From UBA4246 sp045113475 (lineage in GTDB: Bacteria > Bacillota > Clostridia > Christensenellales > Aristaeellaceae): 20,663 nucleotides of DNA. Both the position numbers and the translations under genes were made by a program. Below the pieces are notes generated by a model. It was not told where the DNA came from. It searched no databases and saw nothing but the letters and a program-made list of their open reading frames with translations. Shown piece by piece: positions 1 to 6,782 of this stretch. The first letter of the stretch is position 1. Every line of letters starts with the position of its first letter. Location: positions 1-20,663 of the forward strand of contig JBGUIY010000230.1 in assembly GCA_045113475.1 (NCBI GenBank), in the 5' to 3' direction.

Positions 1-235
1 TGAAAAGCGGCGGGGAATCAGGGTGCTTTTCCTGCTGTATCTGTTTGAGCGGTACGTCGATGCTTTGCAGCAGGGAGATGCGCTGCACATCCAGCAGCTG
101 GTAGTCCGTATAGAAGCGGTAATTATTCAGGGGGTCCCGCTCAGGGCGGATCAGCCCCATTTTTTCGAAATGCCGCAGCCGGTCCACGCTGATCCCGCAG
201 CGGTCGGCAAAATCCCGGATCGTATAACGTGTCAA
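1..235 (-). CDS. MerR-family transcriptional regulator, N-terminal part (runs off the left edge)
   Basis: The minus-strand frame opens with a TTG codon at 235 and reads TRYTIRDFADRCGISVDRLR, followed by HFEKMGLIRPERD and NNYRFYTDYQLLDVQRI. This is the winged-helix DNA-binding start of MerR-family regulators: a helix-turn-helix, then the R/H-x-Y/F-E-x-x-GLI-x-P-x-R segment and the Y-R-x-Y core. About 78 residues are visible; the dimerisation helix and any effector-binding domain lie outside the window. I chose TTG because an AGGAGG site sits 9 bases upstream (245-250), whereas the nearer ATG is out of frame and stops after three codons. MerR proteins usually dimerise and activate promoters by distorting the spacer. 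The gene is divergent from the AOR operon, so it may regulate it, but that is inference. The effector is unknown. Confidence 0.85.
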   Translation of the reverse strand, partial: MTRYTIRDFADRCGISVDRLRHFEKMGLIRPERDPLNNYRFYTDYQLLDVQRISLLQSIDVPLKQIQQEKHPDSPPLF

Positions 236-260
236 GGCTGCATCCCTCCTAACCCTGGTA

Positions 261-288
261 AACATTGGTATTATACCATAGTTAAACA
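261..288. promoter_or_regulatory. Imperfect palindrome over the MerR promoter -10, candidate autoregulatory operator
   Basis: A perfect 13-base palindrome TGGTAT-n-ATACCA (266-278) covers the -10 box. Beyond two mismatched bases on each side, the arms continue with AAC/GTT, giving an 11-base half-site on each side of a central base. Its placement on the regulator's own -10 suggests self-repression or autoregulation. Binding by this MerR protein is inference. Confidence 0.45.
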
Positions 289-299
289 AAACTAATCAA
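270..299 (-). promoter_or_regulatory. Promoter of the MerR-family gene
   Basis: On the minus strand, TTGATT (294-299) and a perfect TATAAT (270-275) are separated by 18 bases. This lies about 20 bases upstream of the AGGAGG ribosome binding site, so the leader would be short. Confidence 0.6.
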
Positions 300-313
300 G
301 CAAAACCATCAGT

Positions 314-346
314 AAACCGGCCGGTTCCATGGAATTCGGCCGGTTT
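314..346. repeat. Perfect 10-bp inverted repeat with an inner palindrome
   Basis: AAACCGGCCG (314-323) pairs exactly with CGGCCGGTTT (337-346). The 13-base interval contains TTCCATGGAA, itself a perfect palindrome. The right arm ends in only three T followed by CTGC, so it is a poor intrinsic terminator on the plus strand. It covers the -35 area of the putative AOR promoter (365-370 as -10), so it may instead be an operator. Confidence 0.5.
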
Positions 347-370
347 CTGCTGTAAAAAACGCAATATAAT
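342..370 (+). promoter_or_regulatory. Putative promoter of the AOR operon (good -10, poor -35)
   Basis: A perfect TATAAT lies at 365-370. The hexamer 17 bases upstream (342-347, GGTTTC) is a poor -35, as is common for activator-dependent promoters. Transcription would start near 377 and produce a leader of about 195 bases before the ferredoxin start codon. The 10-bp inverted repeat at 314-346 overlaps this -35 region. Confidence 0.4.
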
Positions 371-400
371 CATGCAATTTTCTGCTTCATCCTGATGATT

Positions 401-526
401 TGGCGGTTGACCTTCGCATAAGCCCGGACTTTATAATCAGGCAAAGTCCCGATGACTTTCCGAGCCGCCGCGACCCTCCGGGCCGCGTCAGCCATCAGGT
501 GAAGGGAGCAATCGCTTCGCCCGCCA
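401..526 (+). ncRNA. Structured 5' leader of the AOR operon; candidate molybdenum/tungsten-cofactor riboswitch
   Basis: The leader can fold into a three-way junction. P1 pairs 401-404 with 523-526. P2 pairs 405-411 with 487-493 (seven pairs, one G-U). P3 pairs 498-504 with 515-521 (seven pairs, one G-U) around a purine-rich loop. Inside P2 are hairpins 426-432/443-449 (GGACTTT/AAAGTCC) and 469-476/480-487 (CGCG and CCC arms with one mismatch). Moco-type riboswitches are known upstream of cofactor synthesis, transport and cofactor-using enzyme genes, and this leader precedes a tungstopterin enzyme operon. No terminator lies between 526 and the start codon, so control at translation would be expected. 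The helices are visible; the riboswitch class is a hypothesis. Confidence 0.45.
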
Positions 527-557
527 TTTGCAAAGGAAAAGCCTGAGGATTCATAAA

Positions 558-566
558 AAGGAGGAG
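558..566 (+). promoter_or_regulatory. Ribosome binding site that fixes the ferredoxin start
   Basis: AAGGAGGAG ends six bases before ATG 573. It shows that the in-frame upstream ATG at 528, which has no such site, is not the start. Confidence 0.8.
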
Positions 567-572
567 TGCGTT

Positions 573-1208
573 ATGCCCCAAAGCACCGAAAAGGGCTTCA
601 TGACCAAGGAAGTCACCCGCCGCCAGTTCATGAAACTGTCCGGCAAGTGTCTTGCAGGTCTGGCTCTGTCGACCACAATGCTCAATGTATTGGGCACCAC
701 GCAGGCCGAAGTGGATTCAGGCGCAGTAACAACCTTTGCTCTGGCGCAGGGCCTGCTGGTGGTCAACACTGACAAGTGCACCGGCTGCCGCCGCTGCGAG
801 CTCAACTGCACCCTGGTCAACGACGGCTGCGTATCCAGCTACATGTCGCGCGTCAAGGTAACCAGAAATCTGTTTGCCAGCCGCAACGACCAGGGACTGT
901 ACACGGATGACAAGTGGACCTACTATCCCGACACCTGCAGACAGTGCGCGGATCCGGCCTGCGCGAAGGCCTGCCCCATGAAGGCGATCTACGCGGATGA
1001 AAACGGCATCAAGCGGGTAGACACTGAAAAGTGCGTGGGCTGCGGAATGTGCACCCAGGCATGCCCCTGGCATATGCCCACCGTCAATCCCATCACTCAC
1101 AAATCCAGCAAGTGCATTCAGTGCGGTGCCTGTGTAGCGGGCTGCCCTTCCGGTGCGCTTTCGATCGTTCCCTGGGAAGAGGTCATGGCTGCCTCCCAGG
1201 CGCTGTAA
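573..1208 (+). CDS. Tat-exported polyferredoxin, electron-transfer subunit of the AOR enzyme
   Basis: This 211-residue protein starts with a twin-arginine signal: TRRQFMK (R16-R17), a hydrophobic stretch, and a likely cleavage site after TQA (residue 45). The mature part has sixteen cysteines in four [4Fe-4S] groups: C69/72/75/79, C122/125/130/134, C154/157/160/164 and C181/184/187/191. This arrangement matches the HybA/DmsB/YdhX-Y group of ferredoxin subunits, which pass electrons between a pterin enzyme and a redox partner. Tat export implies that the protein folds with its clusters in the cytoplasm and ends up outside the membrane. The AOR catalytic gene follows after 17 bases. The role as AOR partner is inferred from family and adjacency. 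Cys26 lies inside the signal region and Cys86 is extra. Confidence 0.88.
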   Translation: MPQSTEKGFMTKEVTRRQFMKLSGKCLAGLALSTTMLNVLGTTQAEVDSGAVTTFALAQGLLVVNTDKCTGCRRCELNCTLVNDGCVSSYMSRVKVTRNLFASRNDQGLYTDDKWTYYPDTCRQCADPACAKACPMKAIYADENGIKRVDTEKCVGCGMCTQACPWHMPTVNPITHKSSKCIQCGACVAGCPSGALSIVPWEEVMAASQAL

Positions 1209-1225
1209 GGAAAGGAAGGTAAACT

Positions 1226-3394
1226 ATGTCCGCTAAAAATGGTGTGAACGGCTGGGCCGGTACGATCCTGCGCGTCAACCTGACGACCGGGACTTTCACG
1301 TTTGAAGACACCCTGCCCAAGTACAAGGATTATATCGGCGGTCTGGGCATCGGCTACAAGGTGATGTGGGACGAGGTCCCCATGGATACCGATCCTCACA
1401 GCCCCGAAGCGAAGGTCATCATCGGCGTCGGCCCGCTGACTGCCTCCGGCGTACCCTGCGCGGGACGTACCAACATTACGCTTCTGTCCTCCTGGAGCCG
1501 CGGCTATTCCGTGCTGGACGCCCATATGGGCGGCCACCTGGCGCAGAACCTGAAGTTCGCCGGCTACGACGCGGTCATTCTGGAAGGCCGGAGCGAGAAG
1601 CCCGTATACCTGAAGATCGAAGACGAGAAGGTATCGCTGGAGGACGCCTCCCACGTCTGGGGGACCGGCACCTTCAACAGCAACAAAGTCATTGCGCACG
1701 AATGCGGCCCCGAATTTGACGTGGCCACCATCGGCCCGGCCGGTGAAAACCTGGTCAACATGTCCGTGCTGGTCAACGCCGTGGGCAACTGCGCCGGCGC
1801 CGGCGTCGGCGCAGCGTTTGGCGCGAAAAAGCTGAAGGGCATCGCCGTGCGCGGCACCGGCGCGGTGAAGATCGCCGATCCCGTAAAGCATAAGGAACTG
1901 TGCGACTACATGCTCCGCGAACTGGTCGGCGCCAACAACAACCACAACGTTCCCAAGAATCCCCAGTCCTGGGCGGAATACTCCTCCAGCTCCAAGAACC
2001 GCTGGCAGGGCGCGCCCGGCGTCGTGTGGGGCAACGCGCCTCACGGGCCCATCGACACCGGCGAGCAGCCGGTGGGCGATATCAACAAGATCTCCTACCG
2101 CACCAGCAAGTTCATGTACGATCAGGGCGCGATGTCCAGCAAGTATGTGGTCAAAATGGGCGGCTGTTCTTCCTGCCCCATCCGCTGCTACTCCCAGTAC
2201 GACTGCGACGTGCTTGCGGAATATGACCTTCCCACCAAAGTGTCCAACACCTGCTCTCCCACCGGCACCACGCCCAAGCTGTTCTACGCCGAAGGCACCA
2301 AGAAGGACTTCCGGGAGGAAGGCGACAGCCTGATGATCCTGCGCTTCCACGGCTCCTACGTGCTGGACGACCTCGGCCTGTGGGAAAACTACCTCAACAT
2401 GCCGCACGAATTCAACTTCTGCTATACCCATGGCATCCTCAAAAAGGTGCTGCCGCAGGAGGAATATGATTCCATTCCCTGGCAGATGATGCGCGACTGC
2501 GATCCGCGCTGGATGGATGAGATCCTCGGACGCATCGCCCGCAAGGAAGGCGAAATCAGCCGTCTGGGCGAAGGCACCTATCAGCTGCTGAAGGCGTGGG
2601 GTCTGGACGACGCATCCCATAACGAATGGGGCATCGATTATTACAACATGATCGATGCGGACATGAACTGGAACATCACGCACGGCGGCTTCCCCAAGCA
2701 CCACTGCTTCGACGAGAGCTGGCAGAGCGGCCTGATGTACAACGTCATCTTCAACCGCGACTGCACTGACCACGTTTTGAGCAACGTGCTGCGCTCCGGT
2801 TCTCCTTATGAAGCGGTCATCAAGCCCGTGCTGGAAAACTGGTTCGGGGAAGGCTGCTGCGACGCGCCGAAGGCGTATACGCCGGTCAACGCGAACAAGG
2901 TCAAGCTGGGCAAATGGGCGCTGCTGGAAAAACAGTGGCATGACAGCGCCACACTGTGCGACTGGATGTATCCGATGACGCTTTCTCCGTCCAAGGCCCG
3001 GAGCTATGCCGGCGACATCGAGCTGGACGCCAAGTATATGACGGCCGTTACCGGCGAAGAGTGGACCATGGAACGCATCCTGTTCGACATGGAGCGCGTC
3101 ACGCATATGCTGCGCGGCATGACGGCCATGTCCTTCAAGATCCACGAAGGCGTCACCAACATGCGCACCAGCCACGACAAGCTGAACGACTGGATCTTCG
3201 ACAAGGATCCCGACGTGAAGGCCTTTGAGAAGGGCACCGACAAGATGGAGCGCGAAGACTGGGAGAAGGCCCTGACCATGTTCTACGAGGCCATGGGCTG
3301 GAACCCCGAGACGGGCATTCCCACGCGCGCCACGCTGGAAAAGTTTGATCTGGCCGACATGGCGGACAAGCTGGAGGAAATGGGCCTTATCTGA
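1226..3394 (+). CDS. Aldehyde:ferredoxin oxidoreductase-family tungstopterin enzyme (YdhV-like)
   Basis: The 722-residue product begins NGWAGTILRVNLTTG and carries GVGPLTASGVPCAGR and AAFGAKKLKGIAVRG, typical of the bis-pterin-binding N-domain of the AOR family. The [4Fe-4S] ligands are C314-x2-C317-x3-C321 (GGCSSCPIRC) plus C578 in DSATLC, matching the conserved DxxxLC motif near the pterin. DDLGLWENYL and FNRDCTDH are further family-type segments. At 722 residues it is longer than archaeal AOR (about 605) and close to E. coli YdhV (about 700). Known members oxidise aldehydes to carboxylates, or run in reverse, with tungsten; the substrate here is unknown. It has no signal peptide, although the preceding ferredoxin has a Tat signal, so it may be co-exported as a passenger. 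An SD-like GGAAGG precedes ATG 1226. Confidence 0.92.
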   Translation: MSAKNGVNGWAGTILRVNLTTGTFTFEDTLPKYKDYIGGLGIGYKVMWDEVPMDTDPHSPEAKVIIGVGPLTASGVPCAGRTNITLLSSWSRGYSVLDAHMGGHLAQNLKFAGYDAVILEGRSEKPVYLKIEDEKVSLEDASHVWGTGTFNSNKVIAHECGPEFDVATIGPAGENLVNMSVLVNAVGNCAGAGVGAAFGAKKLKGIAVRGTGAVKIADPVKHKELCDYMLRELVGANNNHNVPKNPQSWAEYSSSSKNRWQGAPGVVWGNAPHGPIDTGEQPVGDINKISYRTSKFMYDQGAMSSKYVVKMGGCSSCPIRCYSQYDCDVLAEYDLPTKVSNTCSPTGTTPKLFYAEGTKKDFREEGDSLMILRFHGSYVLDDLGLWENYLNMPHEFNFCYTHGILKKVLPQEEYDSIPWQMMRDCDPRWMDEILGRIARKEGEISRLGEGTYQLLKAWGLDDASHNEWGIDYYNMIDADMNWNITHGGFPKHHCFDESWQSGLMYNVIFNRDCTDHVLSNVLRSGSPYEAVIKPVLENWFGEGCCDAPKAYTPVNANKVKLGKWALLEKQWHDSATLCDWMYPMTLSPSKARSYAGDIELDAKYMTAVTGEEWTMERILFDMERVTHMLRGMTAMSFKIHEGVTNMRTSHDKLNDWIFDKDPDVKAFEKGTDKMEREDWEKALTMFYEAMGWNPETGIPTRATLEKFDLADMADKLEEMGLI

Positions 3395-3417
3395 TCCATG
3401 CGCATATGGAGGAAAAA

Positions 3418-4011
3418 ATGCCGCTGTTTGGAAGAAGGAAACCCGGCTTCGGCCGGGAATACCTGACAGAGGACCCGCAGGAGGGGCAGGTGCAGGAGCC
3501 TGCCCCTGCCTGTGTAGGGGATATCCTGGCGGGCTTTATCCGCCAGAATTCCGGCTGCGGGGTGCTGGTAGGCGTGAAAGAGCTGCTGGCGCAGGATGAG
3601 GCAATGCCCCGGTACATGCGGGAAATGGCCGGATCCCCGGCCTGCGGGGATATCGCGACGATCGAAGGCATTCAGGACACCTATTATTATTCCGTGAATG
3701 AAATGTCCGATTTCTTTGCGATGATCACCATGCTGACCCGGGAGGGCAATTATCCGAGGATGATTGCCGAAATGGTGCGCTACAACTGCCGCGTTTATCC
3801 CGCTTCCACGCCGGAGCACTACTTCGGGCAGTCGCCTTACCGGCTGACGCCGGAGCAGATCAGGCAGAATGTCGACATGCTGAAGAAGCTGCCGGAGTAT
3901 AAGGATATCCGTTCGATCCGGGCCGGCAACGGGACGCCCTATCTGTATTCCAGCGATTACTTTACCCCGGAATACGCGCAGGCTCTGGCGGACAATACGG
4001 AGGAAATATAA
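3418..4011 (+). CDS. AOR-operon accessory protein, paralogue 1 (YdhW-like position)
   Basis: This 197-residue soluble protein has no signal peptide or membrane segment. I chose ATG 3418 over the in-frame ATG at 3406 because GGAGG (3408-3412) precedes 3418 and overlaps the earlier codon; the resulting start MPLFGRRKP also mirrors MKLFSRNKP of the next gene. The first ~90 residues are variable. The C-terminal ~110 residues hold MIAEMVRYNCRVYPAST and GNGTPYLYSSDYF, which align without gaps to the next product. A single conserved cysteine sits in the YNC/FNC motif. In the E. coli ydhYVWXUT operon an uncharacterised protein, YdhW, follows the AOR homologue, so these may be equivalents, for instance maturation or quality-control factors. 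No catalytic motif was recognised. Confidence 0.75.
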   Translation: MPLFGRRKPGFGREYLTEDPQEGQVQEPAPACVGDILAGFIRQNSGCGVLVGVKELLAQDEAMPRYMREMAGSPACGDIATIEGIQDTYYYSVNEMSDFFAMITMLTREGNYPRMIAEMVRYNCRVYPASTPEHYFGQSPYRLTPEQIRQNVDMLKKLPEYKDIRSIRAGNGTPYLYSSDYFTPEYAQALADNTEEI

Positions 4012-4014
4012 ACC

Positions 4015-4644
4015 ATGAAACTGTTTTCCAGAAACAAACCCGCAGAGGAAAAGCCTGAGCTGATCGATTATCTGGAGAGCCTGCCCGAGGTCGATGTGCC
4101 GTTTCAGCCGTTTCCGGAAGATGAGCCGGTGGTCGTTCCGCAGAAAACCGAAGCGCAGGCGCTGGCGGAGGAGCTCCGACAGCGTTCGAAGGACGCCCAG
4201 CTTACCGCGGAAACGGCGCTCCGGGCCGCCCATGAAAACTGGGAAGAATTGCTTTCCGGATTGCAGGGCGAAGCGGACATCGTCTTCATCAAAGGCGAAA
4301 AGGACCGCTACTTCTATTCGAACCGTTACATGACGGACAATTACGCGAAAATCGCCATGCTGGTGGAGGAGAAAAACTGGCCGCACACGATCGCCGAAAT
4401 GGTTCGCTTCAACTGCAAAACTTATCCGGCTTCCACCGCTTATACCTACTTCATGGAGCATCCCTATTATCTGACGCGGCCCCAGCTGGAGCGCGCCCTG
4501 GCGCAGGTGTTCCGTGATCCCCAGTACGCCGATATCGCCATGGTCAACGCGGCGAACGGCGAGCCATATCTGTACTCCCGGCTTTTCTTCACCGACCGCT
4601 ACGGAAAAGCCCTCGCGGATTATCAGGCGGACGAGACAATGTAA
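4015..4644 (+). CDS. AOR-operon accessory protein, paralogue 2 (YdhW-like position)
   Basis: The 209-residue product starts three bases after the previous stop; its ribosome binding site GGAGGAAA lies inside the end of the upstream gene, so the two are probably translated together. An N-terminal third rich in charged residues and proline is followed by the shared domain: TIAEMVRFNCKTYPAST and NGEPYLYSRLFFTDRYGKAL. Over 94 ungapped residues I count 46 identities with the preceding protein (about 49%). The N-terminal thirds share little beyond the first few residues, which suggests tandem duplication with divergence, or a heteromeric pair. No signal peptide or membrane helix is present. Function is unknown; an accessory role for the AOR enzyme is inferred only from operon position. 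Confidence 0.78.
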   Translation: MKLFSRNKPAEEKPELIDYLESLPEVDVPFQPFPEDEPVVVPQKTEAQALAEELRQRSKDAQLTAETALRAAHENWEELLSGLQGEADIVFIKGEKDRYFYSNRYMTDNYAKIAMLVEEKNWPHTIAEMVRFNCKTYPASTAYTYFMEHPYYLTRPQLERALAQVFRDPQYADIAMVNAANGEPYLYSRLFFTDRYGKALADYQADETM

Positions 4645-4690
4645 ATTTGTCAATTTTTACAAAAAAATGACGGAAATATTAAATCTTTTC

Positions 4691-4719
4691 TTGACATTGA
4701 AATGTTTCTGACATAGAAT
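4691..4719 (+). promoter_or_regulatory. Strong sigma-A-type promoter for the envelope gene block
   Basis: Perfect TTGACA (4691-4696), 17-base spacer, TAGAAT (4714-4719). The start point would be near 4726, inside the left arm of the terminator hairpin of the preceding operon. The new transcript would therefore begin with a truncated form of that stem-loop. Confidence 0.75.
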
Positions 4720-4720
4720 A

Positions 4721-4767
4721 GAGCCGTATAACCAGCGAAAATCGCGGGATATACGGCTCGTTTTTTT
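4721..4767 (+). terminator. Rho-independent terminator of the AOR operon
   Basis: GAGCCGTATA (4721-4730) pairs perfectly with TATACGGCTC (4750-4759). Inside it, CC/GG and GCG/CGC continue the stem across single mismatches to an AAAAT loop. Seven T follow (4761-4767). Confidence 0.9.
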
Positions 4768-4788
4768 GCGACGGAAGGAGGGAGGGGC

Positions 4789-6738
4789 ATGCAAACTGCC
4801 CTGATACAACGGATCAGACTGGCGCTTGCCGCGCTGCTGGTCCTCTGCCTGATGTCAGCGCTGCCCGCGCTGGCCGTTGAAACGCCTGTCATGGCGCAAA
4901 TCAGCATCTCGCCGGAGGAGCTGTCGGTTCCCGGCCCGGTGGATGTTTCGATCGGCGTGACCAATATTTCCGGCGCAGACCTGACGCGGCCGGTGACTTT
5001 GTATGACCCGAACGGGAAGATCGTTTCCGGCTTCGGCCAGAACGGCAGCGCCACGCTGAAGGCGGACGCGCAGATGTCCGTCAGCCTGCAGGGAACGGTG
5101 ACCCAGGAAATGCTCGACCAGGGCAGCATGACCTATACCCTCCGCTGGCAGGACGAATCCGGCCAGGAGCTGGCCGTGCCGGTGACGGCGCAGGTCCGCT
5201 TCAGCGGGGAGCGCGCCGGCCTGCGCATCGTGCGCACCATCACGCCCGAGGTCGTCCGCAGCGGCCAGAGCGTCAAGGTCACCTATGAGCTGACCAATAC
5301 CGGCGCTGTTTCCATCAGCAATATCCAGGTGCGCGAAAAGCTCAGCCGTACCCCCAAGACCCTCAAGAACCTGGCCATCGGCGCGACCACGACCGTGGAT
5401 TTCACCGCGAAAATGGGCAATGCCGACCTGACCAGCGGCGCGGAGATCACCTTCCGGCCCGCCGGCAGCGGCGTGTCCGAGACGGCCGTGATCGAGGATC
5501 AGATCATCCCCATGGCCGTCAAGGGCCTGAGCGTGGAGCTGAGCCTGGACCGCACCTCCGTGGATATCGGCGAGACCGTCCGCCTGATCATGACCGCCCG
5601 CAACGAGGGCAATATCACCTACAGCAACGTTTCCGCGGTGGATAAGAAACTCGGCACCGTGTTCGAGAACGTCACCATTCCCGCCCACGAGACCGTGACC
5701 GAGGAAAAGGAGCTCACCATCTCGGAGCCCTCCAGCTTCCAGCTCAAGCTGACGCTGGCGGACAATACCGGCGCCACCAACACCCTGGACACCAATTCCG
5801 TGTCCGTCAGCGCCTACGACCCGGAAAAGGAACTGCTGCTGACCCTGCTGCTGACCTCCGACAAGGAGAGCATCGTCGCTGAAAAAGAAGACGTGTCCAT
5901 GACCCTGGTTGTGACCAATACCAGCAACGTGGACTGCAAGAACATCGAGATCACCCAGAACGCCGTGCCGATCTACACGATCCCGGCGCTGGCTGCCGGG
6001 CAGAGCATGACGGTCAAGCGCGACTTCACCGTCTCCCAGGCGGGTTCCTTCCGCTTCACGGCGACCACCAAGGATACTATCGGCAATACGGTGCGCTTCG
6101 AGTCCAACACCCTGAGCCTGCCCTATACCCGCGTCACCGCCGCCCCGACCTCCACGCCCGCGCCTACCGCGCCTCCGCTGGAGACCCTGCCCCCGGTGCG
6201 GTATACGGACGCCGGCCCCATCCTGCGCACGATGATCCGCGTGCTGTATTACGCGGCCATCGTACTGGGCGCCCTGGCGGCCGTCACGCTGCTGCTGTTC
6301 ATTGTCAGCTCCATCGTGCGCGCCCGCAAACGCCACCAGTCCGAAAACGCCTACGACCATCTGGATCTGGCGGAACGGCGCGATTACGCGCAACCCGCGG
6401 AGGGCGGCGAGGACCAGCCCGCGCCGAAGCCGGCGGACAAGTCTGAAAAGCCTGAGACGGCGGAAGAACCCGCCGAGCAGGACGCGATGCAGACCGAAGG
6501 CGGCGGCTTCCGGATGACCCGCGACCGCCAGACCGAGGACTTCCCCTCCTGGCGCGAGCCGGCCGCCAAGCCCGAAGAAACCGCGCCTGCCGAAGCCGAA
6601 AAGGCTCCCGAGGCGGAAAAGGCCCCGGAAACCGCGCCGGAAACGCCTGTTCAGGCGGACGCCGGCGCTGAAGCCGGCAGCGAAGGCGGCCACAGCCGCG
6701 CTTCCCTCCCGGACCGGCGCAGAAGGTCCCGCAGATAA
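4789..6738 (+). CDS. Membrane-anchored protein with Ig-like (CARDB/DUF11-type) repeats and acidic cytoplasmic tail
   Basis: This 649-residue protein has an N-terminal signal peptide (hydrophobic RLALAALLVLCLMSALPALA, cleavage near residue 29). It is followed by about four beta-sandwich repeats, recognisable from VTNISGADL, YELTNTGAVSISN, ARNEGNITYSN and VVTNTSNVDCKN, each preceded by a VxxGxxV-like strand. A Pro/Thr-rich hinge (about 450-475) leads to one transmembrane helix (about 483-508, YYAAIVLGALAAVTLLLFIV), then a basic RARKRH stop-transfer and a ~140-residue tail rich in Ala, Pro, Glu and Lys. Topology is outside-in with the tail in the cytoplasm. Such repeats usually serve cell-surface adhesion or spacing. 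It leads the block containing the MoxR-DUF58-transglutaminase cassette, which may act on it (inference). AAGGAGGG precedes ATG 4789. Confidence 0.8.
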   Translation: MQTALIQRIRLALAALLVLCLMSALPALAVETPVMAQISISPEELSVPGPVDVSIGVTNISGADLTRPVTLYDPNGKIVSGFGQNGSATLKADAQMSVSLQGTVTQEMLDQGSMTYTLRWQDESGQELAVPVTAQVRFSGERAGLRIVRTITPEVVRSGQSVKVTYELTNTGAVSISNIQVREKLSRTPKTLKNLAIGATTTVDFTAKMGNADLTSGAEITFRPAGSGVSETAVIEDQIIPMAVKGLSVELSLDRTSVDIGETVRLIMTARNEGNITYSNVSAVDKKLGTVFENVTIPAHETVTEEKELTISEPSSFQLKLTLADNTGATNTLDTNSVSVSAYDPEKELLLTLLLTSDKESIVAEKEDVSMTLVVTNTSNVDCKNIEITQNAVPIYTIPALAAGQSMTVKRDFTVSQAGSFRFTATTKDTIGNTVRFESNTLSLPYTRVTAAPTSTPAPTAPPLETLPPVRYTDAGPILRTMIRVLYYAAIVLGALAAVTLLLFIVSSIVRARKRHQSENAYDHLDLAERRDYAQPAEGGEDQPAPKPADKSEKPETAEEPAEQDAMQTEGGGFRMTRDRQTEDFPSWREPAAKPEETAPAEAEKAPEAEKAPETAPETPVQADAGAEAGSEGGHSRASLPDRRRRSRR

Positions 6739-6782
6739 CGGAGAAACCAAAAAATCCAATATTTTGAAATGAGGTTTACGAC

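Noticed and set aside
23..295. Plus-strand open frame at the left end
   Set aside because: It is the antisense of the MerR helix-turn-helix region, has no ribosome binding site and no motif.
494..521. Resemblance of CAGGTGAAGGGAGCA to the conserved loop of SRP RNA helix 8
   Set aside because: The consensus internal-loop sequence is not matched and the flanking complementarity fits a leader junction rather than a 4.5S-type rod; placed directly before a coding gene.
1118..3175. Long open frame (685 codons) on the minus strand opposite the AOR gene
   Set aside because: It is a GC-codon shadow: the plus strand carries an unmistakable AOR protein, while the minus-strand translation is His/Ala/Val/Gly-rich with no known motif and no proper start site.
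4855..6759. Long minus-strand open frame (634 codons) opposite the Ig-repeat gene
   Set aside because: Low-complexity Gly/Arg/His-rich translation, no ribosome binding site, and a convincing secreted protein on the plus strand.
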